Source: CAYPYI01 sp964415085
GTDB taxonomy: Bacteria; Bacillota; Clostridia; Tissierellales; Tissierellaceae
Length of the DNA: 23,853 nucleotides
Direction: 5' to 3'
NCBI GenBank assembly: GCA_964415085.1
Contig: CAYPYI010000016.1
Location: 1-23,853, forward strand
Below are positions 15,657 to 23,535 of the stretch, piece after piece. The translations under genes and the position numbers were made by a program. The notes beneath the pieces were generated by a model. It was not told where the DNA came from. It ran no database searches and was given only the letters and a program-made list of their open reading frames with translations. Position 1 is the first letter of the stretch; each line of letters starts with the position of its first letter.

Positions 15657-17609
15657 ATGAGGCGAGAATATGTCCAGTATAAGGATAATTTGCCAATAAG
15701 CATGTCCTTATTAAATATAAAAAAATATCCTCTTCATTGGAAAAATGCTATTGAGATAGTATTTGTACTTGAGGGGGAAATAGATTTAGCGATAGATGAA
15801 TATTCTAATAACTTAGTAGCAGGAGATATAGAAATTATTAATGTTGATGAGGTAAGAAGTTTTAATTCTATATCAGAGAATAATAAAGTGCTTATAATAG
15901 ATATTGAACCAGAGTTTTTTGAAAGATATTATGTAGATGCAAAATATACATTTTTCTATACTGATATAGATCCAAATAGCAAAAGGGTCGATAATGAAAA
16001 GAAAATTAAACTTAAAAAATATATTTCGATTTTATTATTTGAGTTAATAACTAAATCAGACAATTATGATGATCATATAGAAGAACAACTGGTTTCACTT
16101 ATGTATTTTTTATTAAATAACTATCATTATCTTTTCTATGAAGGAGAAAATTTAGAAGAGGATGATGTTCAGCTTGAAAGATACCATAGAATAATTAAAT
16201 ATTTAAATAAAAATTACATGTATAAGGTTAGTTTGCAAGATATTGCCGATAAAGAATTTTTAAGTCCACAATATTTATCTTATAAAATAAAAGATACTTT
16301 TGGATTAGGGTTTAATGAATATTTAAATAACATAAGAGCAAAGGCTGCAACAAAACTACTTTTATCAACAGATAGATCTATTTCAGATATATCAAATGAG
16401 GTAGGATTTTCGCATGTAAGATATTTCAATAGGTATTTTGAACTTAACTATAATATGGATCCGGCAAGTTATAGAGAAAAGTATAAAGTTAGTGATGAAG
16501 AATTAGAAAAACTTAAAAGTGTAGAATATTTAGATATAAAGGATTCTTTAGACTATGTTAGTAAGTATTTAAAAGATTATGATAGATTTTTCTATGAAAG
16601 TAGAGTGTACAGAATAGATATAAATTTAGAGGATGATATTTTATATGAATATTTACCGCCTCAAATTATTAATCTTTCAGAAGCTTTTAATATTTTAGAA
16701 GAAGAAAATCACAATCTCTTAGAAGAAGTACAAAAGGAGATTAACTTTAAATATGCATTAATAACAAATTTATTTTCAAGTGATATGGATATTTATTTAG
16801 GTGGTAAATTTATAAATTGGACAAAAGTTGAAAATGTATTAAACTACTGTTTAAATTTGAACCTTATACCTATAATTGATTCGGAAGGCGTAGAAGAATT
16901 TATAACTGAGAATTTCATATTAACATTCTCAGAACTATATGATACTGATGTATCAGAGTGGTTAGACCCTGGTTTTAATAAGACTAAGCCATATTTTTTA
17001 AAAGAAAAAATAAATCATTTATATGATAAAGCTGAGATGATTTTTATTTTAATGGATAATTTTCTTAATAAAAGTAATCAAGTAGTATTAGAATTAAAAG
17101 ATGAAATAAATAAGCACACACCGATAAATAACGATACTTTTTTTGGAGGACAAGGTCTTTTTACAAACAATGGTCTAAATAAGGCATCTTACTATTCACT
17201 TATGCTTCTATCACTTTTAGGAGATAATGTAATATACAACAAAGAAGGATGTATAGTTACAAAATCAGAGAGTGGATATGAGATATTAGTTTATAATAAC
17301 TTAAATGAAGAAAATTCAGAAATTAATAATAAGCAGGTTAAAAAAGTTTCTGTTAATTTATATAATATGAAAGGTGAATATCAAGTTTCAAAATATACTT
17401 TAAATAGAAATAATGGTTCACCTTATGATAAATGGGAGGCATTAGGATCCCCTGAAAGATTAGATGTATGGAATAAAGAGCTTCTTAAAAGATATGTACA
17501 TCCTAAAATTTATTATTATTATAAAAAAGAGGCAATGGTTATAAATATTTTTGAAAAATTAAAACCATGTAGTGCAGTTCTTTATAAGTTCTATAAGTTA
17601 GAAGATTAA
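15657..17609 (+). CDS. AraC-family regulator with shortened GH39-like C-terminal domain
   Basis: A 650-aa protein. Residues about 10-90 form a cupin-like sensor domain (PLHWKNAIEIVFVLEGEIDL, AGDIEIIN). Residues 175-277 hold the double helix-turn-helix: VSLQDIADKEFLSPQYLSYK and RSISDISNEVGFSHVRYFNR, closing with MDPASYREKY. The rest resembles the beta-xylosidase (GH39) module often fused to such regulators. FFGGQGLFTNNGLNKASYYS (495-514) and YTLNRNNGSPYDKWEALGSP (580-599) are its end-of-barrel and beta-sandwich signatures. Only about 150 residues (340-495) remain for the barrel, against roughly 300 or more expected. I see neither the NEP acid/base motif nor a clear TEW nucleophile motif, so sensing rather than catalysis is inferred. 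ATG 15657 follows TAGAGG, 13 nt after the PII stop. It is odd that no sugar genes are adjacent. Confidence 0.82.
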   Translation: MRREYVQYKDNLPISMSLLNIKKYPLHWKNAIEIVFVLEGEIDLAIDEYSNNLVAGDIEIINVDEVRSFNSISENNKVLIIDIEPEFFERYYVDAKYTFFYTDIDPNSKRVDNEKKIKLKKYISILLFELITKSDNYDDHIEEQLVSLMYFLLNNYHYLFYEGENLEEDDVQLERYHRIIKYLNKNYMYKVSLQDIADKEFLSPQYLSYKIKDTFGLGFNEYLNNIRAKAATKLLLSTDRSISDISNEVGFSHVRYFNRYFELNYNMDPASYREKYKVSDEELEKLKSVEYLDIKDSLDYVSKYLKDYDRFFYESRVYRIDINLEDDILYEYLPPQIINLSEAFNILEEENHNLLEEVQKEINFKYALITNLFSSDMDIYLGGKFINWTKVENVLNYCLNLNLIPIIDSEGVEEFITENFILTFSELYDTDVSEWLDPGFNKTKPYFLKEKINHLYDKAEMIFILMDNFLNKSNQVVLELKDEINKHTPINNDTFFGGQGLFTNNGLNKASYYSLMLLSLLGDNVIYNKEGCIVTKSESGYEILVYNNLNEENSEINNKQVKKVSVNLYNMKGEYQVSKYTLNRNNGSPYDKWEALGSPERLDVWNKELLKRYVHPKIYYYYKKEAMVINIFEKLKPCSAVLYKFYKLED

Positions 17610-17620
17610 AATTAATATTA

Positions 17621-17658
17621 ACACATAAGATCTAAAATATGATCTTATGTGTTTTTTT
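17621..17658 (+). terminator. Intrinsic terminator of the DUF1538-PII-AraC operon
   Basis: A 12-bp perfect stem, ACACATAAGATC (17621-17632) with GATCTTATGTGT (17641-17652), and a TTTTTTT run (17652-17658). It starts 11 nt after the AraC gene stop. Confidence 0.92.
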
Positions 17659-17803
17659 ATCCTTTTAAGAGTACTATATTAAGATTTTTAAATATATGAA
17701 AAAAGAGTAAAGATAATATAATCCTAATAAGTAGATAAGAGAGTCAATGAAAAGCTTGTATTTAAGTGATATTATTATATATAGAGAAAATGGAGGAATA
17801 ATA

Positions 17804-19213
17804 ATGTCGAATGATACAAGTAAAATGTTTGGAGAAGAGAAAATAGGTAAGTTGCTTTTTAAATTCTCAATACCAATTATACTATCAATGTTAATATCGG
17901 AATTATATAGTATGGTTGATACGATGTTTGTTGGTAATGAAGTTGGAGCAAATGGAATAGCTGCATTAGCTTTAGTATTTCCAATACAAAGAATTATAAT
18001 AGCATTAAGTATGATGATTGCTTTAGGTACTTCAACAGCATTTTCAAGAGCAAATGGAAGCAATGATAAAGAAAAGGCAAAAGATATAGTAAATAATGGA
18101 TTTAGTTTAGCTATAGTTGTTATGATTACACTAACTACTTTAGTTTATACATTCAGAAAACAAATTTTAGTTTTCTTAGGAGCAAGTGATAAAATATTAC
18201 CATATGCAAATGAATATTTAAGTGTAATTATTTTTGGTAGTTTATTTTTAAGTTTAACAATTTTTATTTCCAATATAATTTTAGCACTAGGCAATAATAA
18301 AGTTGCAATAATAAGTAATAGTATTGGTGCAATAACAAATATAATAATTGATTATATTTTAGTTATTAAATTTTCTATGGGAGTAAGAGGTGCTGCTATA
18401 GCCACAGCAGTATCACAAATGGTAGGATTTAGTTATGCTTATTATAGATATGTAAGAATAAAGAAAGATTTTGGTTTAAAATCAGGATTTAGTTTAAAAA
18501 AATCAGTTATAGTACCAATATTATTAGTAGGGGTATCTGCATTTATTGTAGAAGCTGAAGATGGAATTGTAATGGCTACTTTGAATAATTTGTTATTAAG
18601 AGCCGTAGGAGATGAAGGTATAGTTGTATTAGGAGTAATTACTAAAGTATATATGTTCCTATTTGTTACAATGTTTGGTATTTCATCTGCAATGCAACCT
18701 ATAGTAGCTTATAATGTTGGGGCGAGAAATTATGAAAGAGTAAAAGAAATTATGAAAAAAACAATATTCTATGCATTCTTAGCAACAGGTGCATTGTGGG
18801 CATTTACATTATTTTTTGCACCACAGTTAATATCACTTTTTGTTGAAGATCAGAATATATTAGATAAATCGGTTCAAGCTTTTAGAATAATGGTTTCATT
18901 ATTCCCACTTATAAGCGTATATTATGTTTCAATATTTTATTATCAAGCATTAGGAAAAGCAAGAGCTTCTGTTATGGTATCAATATTTAGACAGATAATT
19001 GTAATGATACCAGTTGCAGTAATACTAATGAAAGTGTTTAATTTAGGAGCTATGGGTGCTTGGTTAGCTTATCCTATATCTGATATATTAGCTGCTACTG
19101 TAAGTAGTATATTAGTTAAAAGAGAATTTAAAGAGTTAGATGTTAAAATGGAAAAGGTAAAGAAAGAAAAACAAAAAGAAAAATCATATAAAAAAGAACT
19201 TATATTTAATTAA
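17804..19213 (+). CDS. MATE-family efflux transporter
   Basis: A 469-aa inner-membrane protein with about twelve hydrophobic helices. The first conserved block is KLLFKFSIPIILSMLISELY and SMVDTMFVGNEVGANGIAAL. The repeat in the second half includes TKVYMFLFVTMFGISSAMQP and ALGKARASV. MATE proteins exchange drugs or metabolites for Na+ or H+. ATG 17804 was chosen because TGGAGGA (17791-17797) precedes it and the family N-terminus starts there; the in-frame ATG at 17747 has no ribosome site. A TATAAT at 17718-17723 may be its -10 box, with a weak -35. The C-terminus is lysine-rich (KKEKQKEKSYKK). It is transcribed alone, between two terminators. Substrate unknown. Confidence 0.93.
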   Translation: MSNDTSKMFGEEKIGKLLFKFSIPIILSMLISELYSMVDTMFVGNEVGANGIAALALVFPIQRIIIALSMMIALGTSTAFSRANGSNDKEKAKDIVNNGFSLAIVVMITLTTLVYTFRKQILVFLGASDKILPYANEYLSVIIFGSLFLSLTIFISNIILALGNNKVAIISNSIGAITNIIIDYILVIKFSMGVRGAAIATAVSQMVGFSYAYYRYVRIKKDFGLKSGFSLKKSVIVPILLVGVSAFIVEAEDGIVMATLNNLLLRAVGDEGIVVLGVITKVYMFLFVTMFGISSAMQPIVAYNVGARNYERVKEIMKKTIFYAFLATGALWAFTLFFAPQLISLFVEDQNILDKSVQAFRIMVSLFPLISVYYVSIFYYQALGKARASVMVSIFRQIIVMIPVAVILMKVFNLGAMGAWLAYPISDILAATVSSILVKREFKELDVKMEKVKKEKQKEKSYKKELIFN

Positions 19214-19216
19214 AGT

Positions 19217-19253
19217 AAAAAGCAGTTAGAAAAAATTTCTAACTGCTTTTTTT
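19217..19253. terminator. Bidirectional terminator between MATE and hibernation-factor genes
   Basis: A 16-bp perfect stem (19217-19232 with 19236-19251) has an AAA loop, with an A-run on the left and a T-run on the right, so it works on both strands. It fills the gap between two convergent stop codons, the minus-strand stop (19252-19254) lying at its edge. Confidence 0.9.
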
Positions 19254-20397
19254 AATATCTTAGTATAGCTGCAATACCAGTATTTGTAGGCATCCTTTCT
19301 TTAGGAAGCATTACAACCTCACCTTTTAAATGAAGAACTATTTCAACTAAATCATCTAGAATGTCATCCGTATTTGGATTTTCAAGATTTTCTACTATAA
19401 GTTCTCCAGATTTTAAGTCTACTTTACCTGGTATTAATTTATCTGATTCTACTAGTAATGTTTCAACAGCTCCTTCAACAGCACGTTTAGCTGCCATATT
19501 AACATTATCTGTCGCTAGTTTATTATTTAAATTAACATTGTATCTATCTATTAAATCTTTTGTTCTTTGTAAATACTGTTTTTCTATAATATCCCAAGAT
19601 CTTTTTTTGATTTCTTTATTATCTAAGGTTTCAAAGTCAACATGCACACCTTCATCAATTAGATAATTATTTTTACTAAGCTTTCTAAAAAGTCCTTGAT
19701 GCTCATCAAGTGCCACTAAAACTAAAGGTGCCTTACTAGGATTTGAAAAGTTGTCTATTATAAATTTGTCAACATATTGAAAATATCTTTGTGTATCTTT
19801 ATCAACTTCAACTTTTCTACCACCATGTCCATGATACATAGCATTTACACTAGCACCACCATAAGATCCATATGATAGATGAGGTTCGGTTAATTCCTCT
19901 CCAAGTACATCCTCTATGCTAACAGGAACATCTTCATCAAAGCTTATCTCTTCTAGACCATATCTATTTCCATAGAAAAGTTTAAATGTTTTCCTATTAA
20001 CTCCTAAAACATAATAACTATCAGCTGATTGATAAACTCTGATTAATGGCTTTATATGGAAACTATCAGATACAATAGCTAATTCCTCAATCGGCCTATT
20101 TAAGTTATAGATTACAAAATTATTAGGGTTAAGTAGCATAACCAAACCATCTTTGGTTTTATTCCAAAATAATCTGTCATTTCCTATATCAATAAGTGGC
20201 TTAATAAAATTATCAATTTCCTTTTGAGAATACTCTAACTTTAATGAGTTCTCAACAGATTGAACTAGATTTTTAAATACAATATAATCCTTAGTATTAG
20301 GACGAACTCTTGTAGTTGGTAAATAAATACTTATACAAGGTTTAGTCCTGTCATAAATAATTTCATGTGGAAACTCGTTTACTATTTCATATTTCAT
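19252..20397 (-). CDS. eRF1/Pelota-like bacterial protein, probable Balon-type ribosome hibernation factor
   Basis: A 381-aa protein that fits the bacterial eRF1-like (baeRF) families, including the one now named for the hibernation factor Balon. Three regions can be traced. The N-terminal domain (about 1-150) starts with CISIYLPTTRVRPNTKD. The central eRF1 domain-2-like part has a glycine/histidine-rich loop, GSYGGASVNAMYHGHGGRKV (177-196), then FQYVDKFIIDNF and APLVLVALDEHQGLFRKLS. The C-terminal eL30-like domain (about 295-381) includes AVEGAVETLLVESDKLIPGK and ends in VMLPKERMPTNTGIAAILRY. Balon occupies the ribosomal A site with EF-Tu in dormant or cold-shocked cells. GGTGGGA precedes the ATG at 20397. 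The gene follows an aldehyde dehydrogenase gene by 87 nt on the same strand. Function is inferred from family resemblance. Confidence 0.75.
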   Translation of the reverse strand: MKYEIVNEFPHEIIYDRTKPCISIYLPTTRVRPNTKDYIVFKNLVQSVENSLKLEYSQKEIDNFIKPLIDIGNDRLFWNKTKDGLVMLLNPNNFVIYNLNRPIEELAIVSDSFHIKPLIRVYQSADSYYVLGVNRKTFKLFYGNRYGLEEISFDEDVPVSIEDVLGEELTEPHLSYGSYGGASVNAMYHGHGGRKVEVDKDTQRYFQYVDKFIIDNFSNPSKAPLVLVALDEHQGLFRKLSKNNYLIDEGVHVDFETLDNKEIKKRSWDIIEKQYLQRTKDLIDRYNVNLNNKLATDNVNMAAKRAVEGAVETLLVESDKLIPGKVDLKSGELIVENLENPNTDDILDDLVEIVLHLKGEVVMLPKERMPTNTGIAAILRY

Positions 20398-20484
20398 ATA
20401 ATCCCACCTTTATAAATTAAAAGTAATATGTCCTTACTATATATATACCTTTAAAATACTTTACTAAAACAAAGTTTACATAAA

Positions 20485-21846
20485 TTACTTCATGATTTTT
20501 TTAACTAAATCTAAAGTTTTTTCTTTATATGGTGGAAATTTTAGATTAAATTCAAACCATCCTGCCTTATAAATACTCTTTTCATTACTAAATGTATTAA
20601 AGCTTTCTTTAGAATGATATCTTCCTAATCCACTTTGTCTTACACCACCAAAAGGTAGATTAGTGTTTACAAAGTGATTTAGAGTATTATTTATACATCC
20701 TCCTCCAAATGGAATTTCTCTAATTATTCTTTCGTAATTTACACTATTTGAAGTGAAAGTATATAATGCTAAAGGATTTGGATTTTTATTTATTATATTT
20801 TTCAAATCTTCATAATTTTCAAACTCTATAATAGGGAAAATAGGACCAAATATTTCTTCTTTCATAAGTTTTGTATCAAAAGACTTTGGTGAAATTAAAG
20901 TTGGAAAAATCATTTGTAAATCTTTATTATAATCACCGCCATAAATAACTTCTCCGTCATTTAATAAATCTAAAAGTCTATTAAAATTATTTTCATCTAT
21001 TATTTTTCCTAAATTATCAGTAGTATTTTCTTTGTAAAAAGCATTAATATAATTGATAAGTTCTTTAATAAATTCATCTTTTATATCTTTTTGAATAAGT
21101 AAATAATCAGGCGCTACACAAGTTTGCCCAGCGTTATAAAATTTTCCCCAAACTATTCTTTTAGTTGATGAAGAAATGTCACAATCATCAAATACTATAC
21201 ATGGAGATTTTCCACCCAACTCTAAGGTAACAGGAGTTAGCTTTTCAGAAGCTAAAGAATTTATAATCTTTCCTACCTTTACACTACCGGTAAAAAAAAT
21301 ATGATCAAAATCATAATCTTCAATTAAAGAATTGACAACTTTAGAACCAGGACCGTTTACTGTAGTAATATAGTTTTTATTAAAACATTCATTAATAATT
21401 ATATTTATAATTTTTTCTGTATTAGAAGATTTATTAGAAGGTTTTACAATAACACAGTTTCCAGCTGCAATAGCACCAATTAATGGAGTAAAAACTAATT
21501 GGAAAGGATAATTCCAAGGACTTATTATAAGAACTACGCCCTTAGGAACTTTATAAATATAGGAACTACCAGGTTTAATAAATAAAGGGGTAGATACTTT
21601 TTTTACTTTCATCCATTTTTTTAGATTCTTAAGCGCATCATCTATTTCATTATAAACAACTCCAATTTCACTTGTATATGATTCAAATCTAGGTTTATTT
21701 AAGTCTAAGGTCAATGCTTTAAATATATCATCTTCATATAACTTTATCGTTTCTTTGAGTTTTTTTAACATATCTACTCTAAAAGAATAATCAAGAGTAG
21801 CATTGCTTTTAAAAAATTCCTCTTTTTCATAAAAATAAGCATTCAT
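20485..21846 (-). CDS. NAD(P)-dependent aldehyde dehydrogenase
   Basis: A 453-aa soluble enzyme of the class 3-like aldehyde dehydrogenase group. Catalytic elements are present: oxyanion-hole N112 in ISPWNYPF, K135 in VKPSNKS, cofactor loop FTGSVKVGK (185-193), general base E209 in LELGGKSP and the nucleophile C243 in NAGQTCVAPD. EEIFGPIFPI lies near the C-terminal third. The length is typical of short class 3 forms, which oxidise medium- or long-chain and aromatic aldehydes. A strong RBS (AGGAGGGA on the minus strand, 21851-21858) precedes the ATG at 21846. It is divergent from the riboswitch operon and probably shares a transcript with the hibernation-factor gene. The physiological substrate is unknown; aldehyde detoxification under stress is a reasonable guess. 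Confidence 0.93.
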   Translation of the reverse strand: MNAYFYEKEEFFKSNATLDYSFRVDMLKKLKETIKLYEDDIFKALTLDLNKPRFESYTSEIGVVYNEIDDALKNLKKWMKVKKVSTPLFIKPGSSYIYKVPKGVVLIISPWNYPFQLVFTPLIGAIAAGNCVIVKPSNKSSNTEKIINIIINECFNKNYITTVNGPGSKVVNSLIEDYDFDHIFFTGSVKVGKIINSLASEKLTPVTLELGGKSPCIVFDDCDISSSTKRIVWGKFYNAGQTCVAPDYLLIQKDIKDEFIKELINYINAFYKENTTDNLGKIIDENNFNRLLDLLNDGEVIYGGDYNKDLQMIFPTLISPKSFDTKLMKEEIFGPIFPIIEFENYEDLKNIINKNPNPLALYTFTSNSVNYERIIREIPFGGGCINNTLNHFVNTNLPFGGVRQSGLGRYHSKESFNTFSNEKSIYKAGWFEFNLKFPPYKEKTLDLVKKIMK

Positions 21847-22108
21847 ATAATCCCTCCTATCTAAGATTATATCCTAAAAGAAATTAATTAACTATTTAAA
21901 AAATATAAAATAAAAATGTAGATTTCTATATTTAAAAGTATTATTATATTATAATCTAGAATTTGTAAATATTAATAATGTTTAACATATACATAATTAA
22001 GGTATATATATAATATAAGTATCTATGCTTAATAAGCTGATTGCTACAGCTTATTTGTATATATAAAATAAAGCTTGTTTACTATATTAAATAAAAAGTT
22101 TAATATAC
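21847..22108. other. AT-rich divergent intergenic region without genes
   Basis: No coding frame is convincing here. A minus-strand TATAAT (21871-21866) could be the -10 box of the aldehyde dehydrogenase gene, with a weak -35. A plus-strand TATAAT lies at 22009-22014 without a good -35. A 9-bp hairpin, AATAAGCTG (22031-22039) with CAGCTTATT (22047-22055), has no T-run after it and no assigned role. Confidence 0.5.
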
Positions 22109-22137
22109 TTTACATTATAACTAAGATATGTTATAAT
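22109..22137 (+). promoter_or_regulatory. Promoter of the c-di-AMP riboswitch operon
   Basis: TTTACA (22109-22114) and TATAAT (22132-22137) are 17 nt apart, and TGT directly before the -10 gives an extended -10. Transcription should start near 22144, giving a leader of about 270 nt before the first gene. Confidence 0.82.
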
Positions 22138-22153
22138 TTATTAAAGGAAGTAG

Positions 22154-22309
22154 ACTCTTTTTTATAAGTGTGAGTATAATTAAATAGTAAGGCGAATTCT
22201 TAAAAAAGAAGCGGGGGAACCAATTACTCGGGGTGAATCCCTATACAATGGGAAGGATAAACCCTTTATCCTAATCCGACAGCTAACCTCGTAGGCCTAT
22301 AAAGGGAGT
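22154..22309 (+). ncRNA. c-di-AMP riboswitch (ydaO/yuaA class)
   Basis: The class-specific conserved blocks are present in order: GCGGGGGAACC (22211-22221), GGGGTGAATCCC (22230-22241), a variable hairpin with an 8-bp perfect stem (22254-22261 with 22265-22272), and CCGACAGCTAACCTCGTAGG (22276-22295). AGGC at 22190-22193 pairs with GCCT at 22295-22298 as the closing P1 helix. A longer outer pairing is possible between ACTCTTTTTTATA (22154-22166) and TATAAAGGGAGT (22298-22309) with G-U pairs and one bulge. In this class c-di-AMP binding favours termination, so the operon should be off at high c-di-AMP. No B12-box sequence is present, which argues against a cobalamin riboswitch despite the B12-like gene downstream. 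Confidence 0.92.
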
Positions 22310-22315
22310 TTTTAT

Positions 22316-22341
22316 ATACTATGGACTCCATAGTATTTTTT
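22316..22341 (+). terminator. Riboswitch-controlled intrinsic terminator
   Basis: ATACTATGG (22316-22324) pairs with CCATAGTAT (22328-22336) around a 3-nt loop, followed by a run of six Ts (22336-22341). It lies just after the aptamer and about 75 nt before the dehydrogenase start, the expected place for a transcriptional expression platform. AGTATA at 22173-22178 could pair with TATACT at 22315-22320 as one possible anti-terminator arm. Confidence 0.82.
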
Positions 22342-22416
22342 ATGCCCTAAATATAGGTTAACATAATGTAAGAAAGGCAGAATATTAATAAGTTATATAT
22401 AGAGAGGATGATACGC

Positions 22417-23535
22417 ATGAAAAATACTTTAAAATACTGCATAATAGGAGCAGGAAATGGAGGACTTGCAATGGCGGGTTATATTGCTAAGCAAGGCTAT
22501 GAGGTAAATCTTTACAATAGAAGTAAAGATAGAATCGAAAAACTCATAGACAATCCAATAATTTACTTAGAAGGAGAACATACAGGTTACGGAAAATTAT
22601 CTCTGGTGACAGATGAAATAGATAAAGCCATAGAGGATGTAGATATAATAATGGTAACAGTCCCAGCTGTGGGGCACAGTTATATAGCTAAAGAAATGGC
22701 TCCATACTTAAAGGATAACCAAATAATAATTCTTAATCCTGGAAGAACAGGTGGAGCATTAGAAGTGTATGAAACACTGCTACAAGAAAGAAAGAAAAAT
22801 AATATCATAGTAGGGGAAGCTCAAACCTTTATCTATGCTACAAGAGCTATAACTCATAATACTGTTCATATCTATAAATCGAAAAAAGAAGTATCTCTCG
22901 CAATGATTCCAGCAACAAAAACAGATGAAGTAATAAAACTTTTAAACCCAGTTTATCCACAATTTACAAAAGCAACTGACGTGTTAGAAACAAGTATAAA
23001 TAATTTCGGAGCAATTTTTCACCCAGGACCTACTATTTTAAATAGTGGTCAAATAGAGCGTGGTGTTTGTTTTGATTATTATAAAGAGGGAATAACTCCG
23101 GCAGTTGGTAACTTCTTAGAAAAAATGGATAGAGAAAGAATGTTAATTGGAAGACTTTTAGGAATAAATGTAAAGTCAGCTGTTGAATGGTTGGAAGAAA
23201 GTTATGGAGCAAAGGGAGAAAATATTTACGAAGCTGTACAAAACAATCCAGCTTATGAAGATTTAAGATCGCCAGATAATATAAAAACAAGGTATCTATA
23301 TGAAGATATTCCTTATAGTCTAGTTCCGATGGAGTCTATAGGCAAATTGCTAGGAATAGAAACTCCAGCAATAACATCTATTATAGATATTGGAGAAATT
23401 ATGTTACAAGAAGACTTTAGGGACAAGGGAAGAACAGCAATAAATTTAGGATTAGAAGGTTTAACTATAGATGATATGCATTTACTAGCTAAAAAAGGAA
23501 GACTTTCTAAAAAAAGAATTAAGGAGGTAATTTAA
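22417..23535 (+). CDS. NAD(P)-dependent opine dehydrogenase-family enzyme (octopine/nopaline dehydrogenase type)
   Basis: A 372-aa enzyme. The N-terminal Rossmann domain starts with YCIIGAGNGGLAMAGYIAKQ (8-27). The C-terminal helical domain carries the family core NNFGAIFHPGPTILNSGQIE (195-214), with the expected catalytic H202, and YYKEGITPAVGNFLEKMDRER (221-241). Opine dehydrogenases reductively join the amino group of an amino acid to a 2-oxo acid; related enzymes act on other branched substrates, so the actual reaction is open. I chose ATG 22417 because AGAGAGG (22401-22407) is well spaced for it; ATG 22408 touches that site. It lies behind a c-di-AMP riboswitch and its stop overlaps the next start (TAATG). 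The pairing with osmotic signalling hints at a compatible solute or export metabolite. Confidence 0.88.
   Translation: MKNTLKYCIIGAGNGGLAMAGYIAKQGYEVNLYNRSKDRIEKLIDNPIIYLEGEHTGYGKLSLVTDEIDKAIEDVDIIMVTVPAVGHSYIAKEMAPYLKDNQIIILNPGRTGGALEVYETLLQERKKNNIIVGEAQTFIYATRAITHNTVHIYKSKKEVSLAMIPATKTDEVIKLLNPVYPQFTKATDVLETSINNFGAIFHPGPTILNSGQIERGVCFDYYKEGITPAVGNFLEKMDRERMLIGRLLGINVKSAVEWLEESYGAKGENIYEAVQNNPAYEDLRSPDNIKTRYLYEDIPYSLVPMESIGKLLGIETPAITSIIDIGEIMLQEDFRDKGRTAINLGLEGLTIDDMHLLAKKGRLSKKRIKEVI

Noticed and set aside
17674..18063. Minus-strand open frame over the MATE gene start
   Set aside because: It overlaps conserved MATE coding sequence in antisense; its hydrophobic translation is expected from the complement of membrane-protein codons.
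19361..19666. Plus-strand open frame inside the hibernation-factor gene
   Set aside because: It is antisense to the conserved C-terminal domain, with a serine-rich low-complexity translation and no ribosome site.
22140..22345. Cobalamin riboswitch, suggested by the B12-like gene downstream
   Set aside because: No B12-box is present, while all conserved blocks of the ydaO/yuaA c-di-AMP class are found in order.
23033..23290. Minus-strand open frame inside the opine dehydrogenase gene
   Set aside because: It is antisense to the conserved catalytic core and has no start context.
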